A stretch of DNA of 9,003 bases from Pseudomonadota bacterium (GCA_009924885.1 RFQS01000087.1:1-9003); one strand, 5' to 3'; counted from the stretch's first letter, positions 1 to 6,493 are shown. Numbers and translations are program-made. Notes: generated by a model from the letters alone, not told the origin.

Positions 1-2
1 TG

Positions 3-1466
3 TTTTTACCACCGTTAAATTTTATAGAGAACTTCCTAGAGCTTATAACCGCAATAGAATTAACGGCAGAGGAGTTAAACATTCCAGTCGTACTTGAAGG
101 TTACACTCCACCAAAGGATCTCAGAATCACGCATCTAAGCGTGACACCAGATCCTGGTGTTATAGAAGTCAATATACAACCAGCCCATGACTGGGAAGAA
201 TTAAAAGATATTACTTTCACGATCTATGAAGAAGCTTACAAAACACGCTTAACGACAGAGAAATTTCTGATAGATGGGCGCAGGGTCGGTACTGGCGGAG
301 GAAACCACATAGTACTAGGGGCTTCTAGCCCTGAAGCTAGCCCATTTTTAAAACGCCCAGACCTATTAAAAAGCATGATCGCTTTCTGGCAGAATCATCC
401 ATCGCTTTCATATCTTTTTTCATCTATGTTTATAGGACCTACTAGTCAGTCCCCAAGGATAGATGAAGCTAGGCATGATTCTCTTTATGAATTAGAAATA
501 GCCTTTGAGCAGATTCCAGTTGATGAAGATGTGCCCCCATGGCTAGTTGACAGATTATTCAGGAATCTGCTTGTCGATCTTACAGGTAACACTCACCGAG
601 CGGAATTCTGCATAGATAAGCTTTACAGCCCAGATGGTAACACTGGCAGATTAGGTCTTCTTGAGATGCGTGGTTTTGAAATGACAGCTCATCCACAGAT
701 GAATTTAGTTCAAGCATTGTTAATCAGAGCTTGCATCGCTAAATTTTATAAGACACCATATAATGGCAAACTTATCGCTTGGGGAACACAGCTGCATGAT
801 AGATTTATGCTCCCACATTACCTTTGGGAAGATTTTAATGATGTACTAAATTTTCTCAATTCTGGCATGCCAAAAAAAGCAGCTAAATTTGAAAGTTCTT
901 GGTTTGAACCTTTCTTTGATTTTCGCTTCCCAAGATATGGTGAAGTGCAGCTTGGTAGCATAAAGCTTGAATTGCGCATGGCATTAGAGCCATGGCCAGT
1001 ATTAGGTGAAGAGCTGGGAGCTGCTGGCGTTAGCAGATCAGTAGATTCTTCCTTGGAAAGATTAGAAGTGAAAGTTACTGGTCATATAGATTCTAGGCAC
1101 TGCATAACTTGCAATGGAACAGAACTACCTCTACAAAGCACTAGCGAAAAAGGTGTTTACATAGCTGGTCTGCGCTTTAAAGCTTGGGCACCTTACTCTA
1201 GCCTCCATCCCACCATTCCAGTACATAGTCCGCTGAAATTCGATGTCATAGATAAAACCCTGAACCGCTCTCTAGGCGGCTGTACTTATCATGTTATGCA
1301 CCCCGGTGGCAGAAGCTATGAAAGTCTACCAGTAAATGAAAATGAAGCTGAAGGCAGGTGTTTATCACGCTTTCAGGCTATGGGTCATAGTCCAGGAGAT
1401 TTACCTTTTAAGGCAGCTAAAATTAACCCAGATTTTCCATGTACACTCGATTTGAGAAGGTCATAA
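3..1466 (+). CDS. DUF2126 (COG4196) transglutaminase-family protein, C-terminal part, 5' truncated
   Basis: The reading frame is open from the first bases of the window, so the gene starts upstream; 487 codons are visible and the GTG at 141 is internal. The segment around it (TPDPGVIEVNI), then GTGGGNH (fragment residues ~96-102), LEMRGFEM (~220-227), the FESSWFEPFFDFRFPRYG stretch and VDSSLERLEVKV are hallmarks of DUF2126 as I know the family. Whole members are about 1,100 residues, with an N-terminal transglutaminase-like cysteine-protease domain lying outside this window. The family is often encoded beside circularly permuted ATP-grasp and alpha-E proteins and is thought to take part in making or modifying a peptide; its exact reaction is not established. 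The visible part has no signal or membrane segment, so it is probably cytoplasmic. The TAA stop touches repeat copy A. Confidence 0.9.
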   Translation, partial: FLPPLNFIENFLELITAIELTAEELNIPVVLEGYTPPKDLRITHLSVTPDPGVIEVNIQPAHDWEELKDITFTIYEEAYKTRLTTEKFLIDGRRVGTGGGNHIVLGASSPEASPFLKRPDLLKSMIAFWQNHPSLSYLFSSMFIGPTSQSPRIDEARHDSLYELEIAFEQIPVDEDVPPWLVDRLFRNLLVDLTGNTHRAEFCIDKLYSPDGNTGRLGLLEMRGFEMTAHPQMNLVQALLIRACIAKFYKTPYNGKLIAWGTQLHDRFMLPHYLWEDFNDVLNFLNSGMPKKAAKFESSWFEPFFDFRFPRYGEVQLGSIKLELRMALEPWPVLGEELGAAGVSRSVDSSLERLEVKVTGHIDSRHCITCNGTELPLQSTSEKGVYIAGLRFKAWAPYSSLHPTIPVHSPLKFDVIDKTLNRSLGGCTYHVMHPGGRSYESLPVNENEAEGRCLSRFQAMGHSPGDLPFKAAKINPDFPCTLDLRRS

Positions 1467-1590
1467 GAGAGACCGCTGCACAACTCCATTTTCTGCGTTT
1501 TCGTCGTCCTCATGATCCTCATGTATGCTTGATACACTGCGGTCATTCGTCCTCCTCAGCCTTTAAACTGCACGTTGTGCAGCGGTCTCT
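1467..1590 (-). repeat. 123-bp palindromic element, copy A (inverted relative to copy B)
   Basis: A perfect 17-bp terminal inverted repeat (1468-1484 against 1574-1590, ends AGAGACCGCTGCACAAC) bounds a 123-bp unit that is about 93% identical to the reverse complement of 2462-2584. A short hairpin, TGTAT/ATACA in the copy B sense, sits at its centre (1522-1536). ATAA occurs on both sides (1463-1466 and 1591-1594) and may be a 4-bp target duplication. The element fills nearly the whole gap between the convergent DUF2126 and SIMPL genes and could act as a two-way terminator or mRNA stabiliser, though no T-run follows the stem. It resembles in size and form the Rickettsia palindromic elements or MITEs. 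It has no coding capacity for its own movement. Confidence 0.93.
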
Positions 1591-1599
1591 ATAAACAGC

Positions 1600-2325
1600 C
1601 TAAAGAATACTAAAACTCGCCTGCACATTAACTGTAATTTCTACAGTTCCAGCAGAATAAGCTTCTACGCTACCGCTATCACTCTCAGCATTAGCAGCTT
1701 TAGCCATAAGCATCATCGGCATCGCTCTTGGTGAGGGATAATCAAAAGAAGAACTTTCACTAAGCCTATGCACTAAACCTAATTTAGCAGTTACTGGTAT
1801 TAACATAGCTTCGGCTTTAGCTTTAGCATTTAACACCGCCTCCTTTAATAGTGGAAGCCTATACTGCTCTGGGTTTTTTAAAGTATAACTAACTTTATTT
1901 AAGCTATTAGTACCATTTTGGGTGACAGTCGCTATTACTTTAGGCAGTAAATCTAAATTAAAAACCTCTACAGAAAAGGCTCGTACCGCCTTATAGCCTT
2001 TAAATATATATTTTTGCTCTTTCTGGCTATACTCCTGATCTTCTTCTATATTAAATCTCTCTAAATTAATCTCAGCTTCAGCGATGCCCATTTTACGAAT
2101 AGCATTTAAAACATTTTTAGCATTCAGCTCATTCTTAGAACGTGCTTCTTCAGCCGTCTTCGCTTCACTAATAACAGAAAAACTACAGATCGCCATATCT
2201 GGCGTGACTTTCTTTTTAGCAGTACCTTGAACTTCTATCAGTCTAGGCTCTAGATGTGGCTCATGGGCAGAGACGTAACTTACACATAAAGTTAAAAGCA
2301 GTAATATTCGAATAATAAGATTCAT
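1600..2325 (-). CDS. Secreted SIMPL-domain (DUF541, YggE-like) protein
   Basis: 241 residues from ATG 2325. A TTG at 2334 would add three residues; the ATG is preferred because it gives a compact signal peptide, although neither start has a good Shine-Dalgarno. The N-terminus is a classic Sec signal (hydrophobic IIRILLLLTLCVSYVSA, likely cut after VSA before HEPH), so the mature protein should be periplasmic or outer-membrane associated. The rest matches the SIMPL/DUF541 fold: an opening IEVQGTAKKKVTPDMA strand, the charged helix EEARSKNELNAKNVLNAIRK, the YKAVRAFSVEV strand, the LKEAVLNAKAKAEAML helix and a final VEITVNVQASFSI strand. YggE-type proteins are linked to oxidative-stress tolerance, with no enzymatic activity defined. 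The gene stands alone, bracketed by inverted repeat copies A and B. Confidence 0.9.
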   Translation of the reverse strand: MNLIIRILLLLTLCVSYVSAHEPHLEPRLIEVQGTAKKKVTPDMAICSFSVISEAKTAEEARSKNELNAKNVLNAIRKMGIAEAEINLERFNIEEDQEYSQKEQKYIFKGYKAVRAFSVEVFNLDLLPKVIATVTQNGTNSLNKVSYTLKNPEQYRLPLLKEAVLNAKAKAEAMLIPVTAKLGLVHRLSESSSFDYPSPRAMPMMLMAKAANAESDSGSVEAYSAGTVEITVNVQASFSIL

Positions 2326-2461
2326 CTTGTTCAATAATAGCAGGGTGAAAAATAAAGGAAGCGATAGGCTATCAAAATAACCCCCTCCCTCACCTTGTAT
2401 CTACAGAAGTATTTCAAAACAAAATGACGAAATATTCTTATTAATATAAGCAAAGATTTAC
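2326..2461. promoter_or_regulatory. Divergent spacer between SIMPL gene and repeat copy B
   Basis: A 136-bp AT-rich gap that should hold the promoter of the SIMPL gene (leftward) and probably that of the 115-aa gene (rightward, with the transcript running through repeat copy B). Small palindromes are present: GATAG-G-CTATC at 2363-2373 and CTTAT-TAAT-ATAAG near 2437-2450. No well-spaced sigma-70 box pair can be picked by eye, so the promoter role comes from gene orientation only. Confidence 0.3.
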
Positions 2462-2584
2462 AGAGACCGCTGCACAACGTGCAGTTTCAAGGCTGAGGAG
2501 GACGAATGACCGCAGTGTACTCAAGGTACATGAGGATCATGAGGACGACGAAAACGCAGAAAATGGAGTTGTGCAGCGGTCTAG
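2462..2584 (+). repeat. 123-bp palindromic element, copy B
   Basis: Same element as copy A in the opposite orientation. The terminal inverted repeats are 15 bp here (2464-2478 against 2568-2582); the last two bases (AG instead of CT) break the outer pairs found in copy A. The central hairpin TGTAC-TCAAG-GTACA is at 2516-2530. Apart from that centre and the last two bases, I find only one substitution against copy A (C at 2488). The unit is 41 codons long, and the frame starting at 2463 has no stop through the whole element, as in Rickettsia palindromic elements able to sit inside genes. Here it lies in the leader of the following 115-aa gene, ending 23-25 nt before its start codon, so it could influence that gene's mRNA. 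Confidence 0.93.
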
Positions 2585-2593
2585 ACATAATCC

Positions 2594-2602
2594 AAGGGGA
2601 GG
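2594..2602 (+). promoter_or_regulatory. Strong ribosome binding site for the 115-aa gene
   Basis: AAGGGGAGG lies five bases before ATG 2608. It is one of only two clear Shine-Dalgarno sequences in the window, and it lies just outside repeat copy B, so the element did not disrupt translation initiation. It fixes the start of the small downstream gene. Confidence 0.75.
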
Positions 2603-2607
2603 CCTAA

Positions 2608-2955
2608 ATGCAGGATAGAAAGAAGCTCATTCTTGATCATTTTTTTCGTAAAAAAATCGCAGAGGTTGATGTAAAGAGAGCTCTGAGTAAAGCAAATATA
2701 AAATTTTCAGAAGAAGATGTAACTCAGATTAAAGACGAGATCAGTAAAGTTTTACTAGATCAGAAAGAAATTTACTCAGAAGAAAAATTAAAATCTGGAC
2801 GCATTAATGAAATAGAATTATCATCTTTTAATTTTGCTAGCGTACTCTACGCAGTGGAGAAAATAGAAGAGCGTCGTGGACCAAGTCCTTTTCTTGCAGC
2901 GATTAAAAAACAAGCTAAAAAGCATAGACGTCTTTATGAATTAATACAGTTATAA
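2608..2955 (+). CDS. Small charged protein of unknown function (115 aa)
   Basis: I do not recognise the family. The product is soluble, with no signal peptide or membrane segment, and looks mostly helical: an opening QDRKKLILDHFFRKKIAEVDVKRALSKA region, an acidic middle (EEDVTQIKDEISKVLLDQKEIYSEE), and a very basic tail (AAIKKQAKKHRRLYELIQL) that could bind nucleic acid or an acidic partner. There is no cysteine and no visible catalytic motif. The excellent Shine-Dalgarno, sensible composition and clean stop followed by a hairpin make it a real gene. It is transcribed alone, its leader carries repeat copy B, and it converges on the O-antigen-ligase-like gene. A regulatory or structural role is possible, but nothing in the sequence decides it. 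Confidence 0.75.
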   Translation: MQDRKKLILDHFFRKKIAEVDVKRALSKANIKFSEEDVTQIKDEISKVLLDQKEIYSEEKLKSGRINEIELSSFNFASVLYAVEKIEERRGPSPFLAAIKKQAKKHRRLYELIQL

Positions 2956-2982
2956 TGGAAAACTAAATTAATTCCATCAATT

Positions 2983-3032
2983 TTGATGCACTCAGGATCA
3001 GCCCCCCAAATCTGTCAAACTGAGTGCATCAA
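2983..3032. terminator. Hairpin between convergent genes, likely two-way terminator
   Basis: A perfect 13-bp inverted repeat, TTGATGCACTCAG (2983-2995) and CTGAGTGCATCAA (3020-3032), encloses a 24-nt loop containing a run of six C. It lies between the stop of the 115-aa gene and the stop of the Wzy-like gene, and its right arm includes that stop codon. Position and symmetry fit a bidirectional terminator. On the + strand no T-run follows, and on the - strand the tract after the stem is AATTGATGG-like, so termination may be inefficient or Rho-assisted. The long C/G-rich loop is unusual and may mean it is a dispersed palindromic repeat. Confidence 0.6.
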
Positions 3033-4261
3033 TCTGCTTTCTCAGATTCAAATCTTTCAAGTACTGGTAGTAAAAGAAATAATAGTATTTGAACTTCCTC
3101 AAAGAATACACTGACATCAAAAAAACTTATAGCGATAATAAAAACAGCTAATATTTTGAGATAGAAGCTATTTGCAAGAAATAATTTTAAATACAGCATC
3201 GTCGAACTAAGAAAACCTAAGAAACCATACTGAATAAAATAATGATAAAAAACATTATGAATATGGTTATACTCCAGTTTTTTCAAACTAGCGAGCCAAG
3301 ATGCATATCTCTCAAAACCAATCCCAAAGAAGATTTGTGAAAATTTAAAGTCTAGAACCAAATCATCAATATTACGCCATAGTTTAATACGCGGGAAAAA
3401 TTTCTTTCCCCAAAATAACTGCTTGGCTTTAAAACTCAGATCCCCAAATAAAATATAAAAGATTAATCCTATACCAAGCAACAATAAAACCAAACCAATA
3501 ATTAACCAAACCCTGTCTCGTAATAACTTATAAGCACCAAGGCAAAAAAGGCAAGCTAAAATACCAAGTAAAGTAGCTAAAGAAAAAGCTTTAGCAATAC
3601 CGATCAAACAAAGAAAAACAACAGTTATACCAGGAATTACTAGGTATGGAGAGAGTTTCACTGCTGCCTCTTTTCTATACTCAATGAAAGCGGCAATAAT
3701 AATCAGAAGTACAATAGTGGATTCACAAGCCCAAATATTAGCGTTACCAGCAGAGCCATTCCAACGATAATCTGCAAAAATCAAACTCTTATAAAGTGAG
3801 TAAAACCAATCTATAGAAAAACTCAAGCTAAGTAAAGCTGCAAAAATGGACAGCTGCAAAACTCTCTTTACACCAAGCAACTCCAAAAAACTTAAAAATG
3901 ACTGCGCAGCAAAATAAAACAGAGGCACTATAAATACGGTCGAAGCATTTATCCAATGAGCGTTCTTATGTTCAGAATAAAAATAATCACCCTGAAAGGC
4001 ACCCCATATAAGCGGTGTAAAAAAAATCAACAAAATATAGAAAGTAAATTTATTAACTAAACTCTCTTTAAGAATAAAGAACAGTCTAGTTTTCACGGGC
4101 TTGCTGAAGCCTACTAAAGCAAGTAAAGCTATACACGGCAAGGCTATCGCAGTGTAATAAATATCAATGCAGGTTAAAAAAATTGAAAAAATTAGGGGGA
4201 CAGATAGAAAAATCGCTAAAATAATTAGTAAATATCTATCTCTTGCAGTTAAATCTGTCAT
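3029..4261 (-). CDS. O-antigen ligase/polymerase-like (Wzy_C family) membrane protein
   Basis: 410 residues, almost wholly hydrophobic, with about ten to twelve membrane helices. Family-like signatures are visible: RWNGSAGNANIWA (residues ~166-178), the SLATLLGI helix (~227-234), a large extracytoplasmic loop with RIKLWRN (~291-297), GIGFERY (~313-319), and HIHNVFYHYFIQYGFLGF (~333-350), the H-x-HN motif followed by a glycine-bearing helix typical of WaaL/Wzy proteins. Such inner-membrane enzymes transfer or polymerise undecaprenyl-linked glycans on the periplasmic face. Ligase and polymerase cannot be told apart by sequence. No glycosyltransferase genes flank it, so it is an orphan rather than part of an O-antigen cluster. 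The ATG start has no clear Shine-Dalgarno. The gene is divergent from the two-TM gene and ends inside a hairpin. Confidence 0.8.
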   Translation of the reverse strand: MTDLTARDRYLLIILAIFLSVPLIFSIFLTCIDIYYTAIALPCIALLALVGFSKPVKTRLFFILKESLVNKFTFYILLIFFTPLIWGAFQGDYFYSEHKNAHWINASTVFIVPLFYFAAQSFLSFLELLGVKRVLQLSIFAALLSLSFSIDWFYSLYKSLIFADYRWNGSAGNANIWACESTIVLLIIIAAFIEYRKEAAVKLSPYLVIPGITVVFLCLIGIAKAFSLATLLGILACLFCLGAYKLLRDRVWLIIGLVLLLLGIGLIFYILFGDLSFKAKQLFWGKKFFPRIKLWRNIDDLVLDFKFSQIFFGIGFERYASWLASLKKLEYNHIHNVFYHYFIQYGFLGFLSSTMLYLKLFLANSFYLKILAVFIIAISFFDVSVFFEEVQILLFLLLPVLERFESEKAD

Positions 4262-4300
4262 GTGGATTTGCTAAGCTTAGTAGATAAATTTTAATTGATT
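4262..4300. promoter_or_regulatory. 39-bp divergent spacer with 10-bp perfect palindrome
   Basis: The only gap between two divergently transcribed genes. It contains the perfect palindrome CTAAGCTTAG at 4271-4280, close to its middle. The space is too short for two non-overlapping promoters, so the promoters must overlap each other or lie partly within the coding ends. The palindrome could be an operator, but one 10-bp site is weak evidence. Confidence 0.3.
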
Positions 4301-4993
4301 ATGAGAACCAGCGCAATGCAAAAGAACAAAACAAGCTTTCAGAGACCAGATTTAAGCATAGATAAATCATCAGAAGATAAAGCTTATCAGCTAATTGATA
4401 ATTTTGCGAATGGCATTCTCAGGCAGGTTAAAGAAAATGCTAAAGAGTTTGGCACTATAAAAGCTATTCAGCGATTCTTAAAGCAGGTTACCAGTGAAGA
4501 TCCTAGCGATAAAATAATTTATGAATCTATTAAGCGCATGGATAGAGATAAAATCAGCTCTCAAGTCTCACTATCTATGAGCGAGATAGCCATGAAACGT
4601 GCACAGAATTTACAGAGAACATCCATGATTAAAATGATTCCTTATTTATTAGGGCTAGCTGGATTGCTTACTGTAGTCATTATGAGCTTCTTTTCTGGAC
4701 CCTTTAATTTTACGAATCCTGCTGTCATCAGAAACCTTATTTTAGGAGTCTTATTTACTGGACTGATCATCTGGGGAACTATACAGAGACGCGCTACTAA
4801 ATACTCTATGATTACAGCATCGCTACTACACCAAGCCTGCTCAGCTTTTGCTTCTGCAAAATTCCAAGGGAAAGGTGCCGTGGGCGCATTACAGAGCTTA
4901 GCAGAAATGAGAACCAGAGCTAAAAGCATGCAAACAAAAGCGAAAGCCAAAGAAGCTGAGAAAAAAATTAAAGATAAAAAAACCAAAAAATAG
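4301..4993 (+). CDS. Two-transmembrane protein of unknown function
   Basis: About 230 residues from ATG 4301. An in-frame TTG at 4295 and ATG at 4316 are alternatives; none has a clear Shine-Dalgarno. A ~110-residue charged, helical N-terminal region (with SEDKAYQLIDNFANGILRQVKENAKEFGTIKAIQRFLKQV) precedes two close membrane helices, MIKMIPYLLGLAGLLTVVIMSFF and VIRNLILGVLFTGLIIWGTI, joined by a short loop. The tail is strongly basic and Ala/Lys-rich (MRTRAKSMQTKAKAKEAEKKIKDKKTKK). This suggests an inner-membrane hairpin with both ends in the cytoplasm. I do not recognise the family. It stops 16 nt before the lspA start, so the two are probably one operon and may be translationally coupled; a role in envelope biology is an inference from that linkage only. 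Confidence 0.75.
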   Translation: MRTSAMQKNKTSFQRPDLSIDKSSEDKAYQLIDNFANGILRQVKENAKEFGTIKAIQRFLKQVTSEDPSDKIIYESIKRMDRDKISSQVSLSMSEIAMKRAQNLQRTSMIKMIPYLLGLAGLLTVVIMSFFSGPFNFTNPAVIRNLILGVLFTGLIIWGTIQRRATKYSMITASLLHQACSAFASAKFQGKGAVGALQSLAEMRTRAKSMQTKAKAKEAEKKIKDKKTKK

Positions 4994-5009
4994 AATAATT
5001 ATTTAAGTA

Positions 5010-5468
5010 GTGTTTTTATCTAAAAGAATATCCAGCATATTAATTTTATTTCTTGTTCTAATAGACCAGCTTTCCAAGTTTTGGGCTCGTGAATATTTAA
5101 GACCCGCTATTAGAACTGATTTCATTCCATCGTTTTTAGAATTTAAATATGCAGAAAATACTGGCATGGCTTTTAGTTTCTTAGCCAGCCATCCCCTCAT
5201 TCTTACGATACTTATCAGTATTATTAATCTTGGGCTATTATTCTATTTTCTCAAAGAAGCACAGCCACCTCTGTTTCTCATATTTATCTTCGCAGGGGCG
5301 TTTTCTAATTTACTAGACAGATATTTCTTCGGGTTCGTGACTGATTTTATAAACCCTATTTTTATGAATTTTGCCATATTCAATCTAGCAGATGTTTTTC
5401 TGAATATCGGCTTAGCCTTTTACATATTAGATACTATTTTCTCAGGAACTGCTCCGAAGGAGGAATGA
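5010..5468 (+). CDS. lspA: Lipoprotein signal peptidase (signal peptidase II)
   Basis: A 152-residue inner-membrane aspartyl protease that removes the signal peptide from diacylglyceryl-modified prolipoproteins. Conserved blocks are all present in order: VLIDQLSKFWA (D19), the KYAENTGMAFSFL block with the N-x-G-x-AF motif (N50), AGAFSNLLDRYFFGFVTDFI (N100, D103, R104), and FNLADVFLNIG. By comparison with characterised LspA the catalytic pair should be D112 (VTDF) and D128 (NLAD). Four membrane helices are evident. GTG 5010 is the only reasonable start, because an in-frame TAA lies at 5004-5006; no strong Shine-Dalgarno is seen, so coupling to the upstream gene is likely. The last eight residues (SGTAPKEE) lie within a repeat remnant and may be a recently acquired tail. 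Confidence 0.96.
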   Translation: MFLSKRISSILILFLVLIDQLSKFWAREYLRPAIRTDFIPSFLEFKYAENTGMAFSFLASHPLILTILISIINLGLLFYFLKEAQPPLFLIFIFAGAFSNLLDRYFFGFVTDFINPIFMNFAIFNLADVFLNIGLAFYILDTIFSGTAPKEE

Positions 5469-5505
5469 CCAATGATCGCAGAAATTGGAGTTCCGCTACA
5501 CGCCC
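5445..5505. repeat. Degenerate or second-family palindromic element at lspA/nadA junction
   Basis: It shares short blocks with the 123-bp element in the same order: GGAGGA-GAATGACC-like sequence at ~5458-5470 and CGCAGAAATTGGAGTT at 5477-5492 against CGCAGAAAATGGAGTT in copy B. The right end is different (CCGCTACACGCCC, 5493-5505). An internal inverted repeat GGAACT (5445-5450)/AGTTCC (5489-5494) and a small CTCC-GAA-GGAG hairpin can form. It may be an internally deleted relative of the 123-bp element, and it may also act as terminator between the convergent lspA and nadA genes. It overlaps the last codons of lspA. Confidence 0.55.
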
Positions 5506-5506
5506 T

Positions 5507-6493
5507 TTAGCCCTGATTAACAGGCCCAGACCAGGTCTTCCTTCTATTACTAATCTCAAGCATCCGCTCAATCGTAAGCCTCGCGGGCTCTATAATTTCG
5601 TCTGGAATTTTAATCTCAGTAAACTCTTCTTTAATACCAAGATATAGATTTTCTAAGCTGTGATATTTCATATTAGGGCAAAGAGGTAGTGGAAACACTG
5701 TGGTAATCTCTTTTTCTGGAATATCAGCCTGCATTCTAGCTACTAAGCCTTGCTCTGAGAGTATAACGAACTGAGTCGCCTTATGATCTTTCACGAAATT
5801 ATAGATCGCAGAAGTACTACCCACGAAGTCAGCCTTGCGCCAAACCTCTGGATTACACTCAGGGTGAGCGACTATAACCGCATTAGGTAGTTTTTCTCTC
5901 TGCTTATCTACTTCAAGTGGAGTTATCTGCCAGTGTGTAGGACAAAAACCATCATAGATATGCAGTTTTTTATCTGGTAGATTAAGCTGAACCCACTCAC
6001 CCAGACCTTTATCGGGGACAAAAATAATTTCCTTTTCACTTAAAGACTCTACTATGTCGACTGCATTAGTGCTAGTGCAGCAAATATCAGATTCTGCTTT
6101 TACCGCAGCAGAGCTGTTTATGTAACAAACCACTGGAGCCCCAGCATGCTCTTTTTTAAAGGCTCTCAAGTCATCAACATTAATCATGTCTGCCATAGGG
6201 CAGCCAGATTGAATATCTGGCAATAGGACTTTCTTTTTAGGATTAAGTAATTTAGCCGTCTCTGCCATAAAATGCACACCACAAAAGGCAATTAAATCAG
6301 CATCAGTCGCCTCCGCCTTCTTGGACAGCATTAAAGAATCACCGACAAAATCTGCAACCCTCTGCACCTCTAATCTCTGATAAATATGCGTCAGTATAAC
6401 CGCATTCTTTTCTTTCGCTAAAGCACGAATCTGATTAAATATTTCTTGTTTCTCAGCTGTTTTATCAATCACCGAGCGAGCCATAATAGACAT
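5507..6493 (-). CDS. nadA: Quinolinate synthase NadA
   Basis: Makes quinolinate from iminoaspartate and dihydroxyacetone phosphate, the [4Fe-4S]-dependent step of de novo NAD synthesis in the cytoplasm. From ATG 6493 it has 328 residues. Visible hallmarks: NAVILTHIYQ (~31-39), VADFVGDSLMLSKKA, CGVHFMAETAK (C71), LLPDIQSGCPMADMI, the CCTSTNAV motif (C138/C139), VPDKGLGEW, GFCPTHWQ (C184), AHPECNPEV, GSTSAIYNFV and LPLCPNMKYH (C272). The cluster ligands are most likely C71, C184 and C272, in a spacing like the longer Bacillus-type NadA. Starts are uncertain: GTG 6541 would add 16 poorly plausible residues and ATG 6484 would remove three; none has a Shine-Dalgarno. Its usual partners nadB and nadC are not in this window. 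Confidence 0.96.
   Translation of the reverse strand: MSIMARSVIDKTAEKQEIFNQIRALAKEKNAVILTHIYQRLEVQRVADFVGDSLMLSKKAEATDADLIAFCGVHFMAETAKLLNPKKKVLLPDIQSGCPMADMINVDDLRAFKKEHAGAPVVCYINSSAAVKAESDICCTSTNAVDIVESLSEKEIIFVPDKGLGEWVQLNLPDKKLHIYDGFCPTHWQITPLEVDKQREKLPNAVIVAHPECNPEVWRKADFVGSTSAIYNFVKDHKATQFVILSEQGLVARMQADIPEKEITTVFPLPLCPNMKYHSLENLYLGIKEEFTEIKIPDEIIEPARLTIERMLEISNRRKTWSGPVNQG

Noticed and set aside
141..143. GTG as start of the DUF2126 gene
   Set aside because: The frame is open and clearly homologous upstream to the window edge (LPPLNFIENFLELITAIE and following residues), so the gene begins outside.
1467..2584. Insertion sequence or composite transposon with the SIMPL gene as cargo
   Set aside because: No transposase is present in the element or between the copies; at most a non-autonomous element.
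1467..3032. CRISPR-like array of repeats
   Set aside because: Only two distant copies in inverted orientation, with no regular spacing or spacers and no cas genes.
3029..4261. Full O-antigen or capsule biosynthesis cluster
   Set aside because: Only one Wzy/WaaL-like gene is present; neighbours are not glycosyltransferases, flippases or sugar-nucleotide enzymes.
4642..4986. Open frame of 114 codons on the - strand
   Set aside because: It lies wholly within the two-TM protein gene on the opposite strand, has no ribosome site and no recognisable features; it mirrors the codon bias of the real gene.
5003..5200. Open frame of 65 codons on the - strand
   Set aside because: Antisense to the first part of lspA, whose motifs are unambiguous.
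5465..5647. Open frame of 60 codons on the + strand after lspA
   Set aside because: Overlaps the end of nadA antisense and begins inside a repeat remnant; the sequence has no protein-like pattern.
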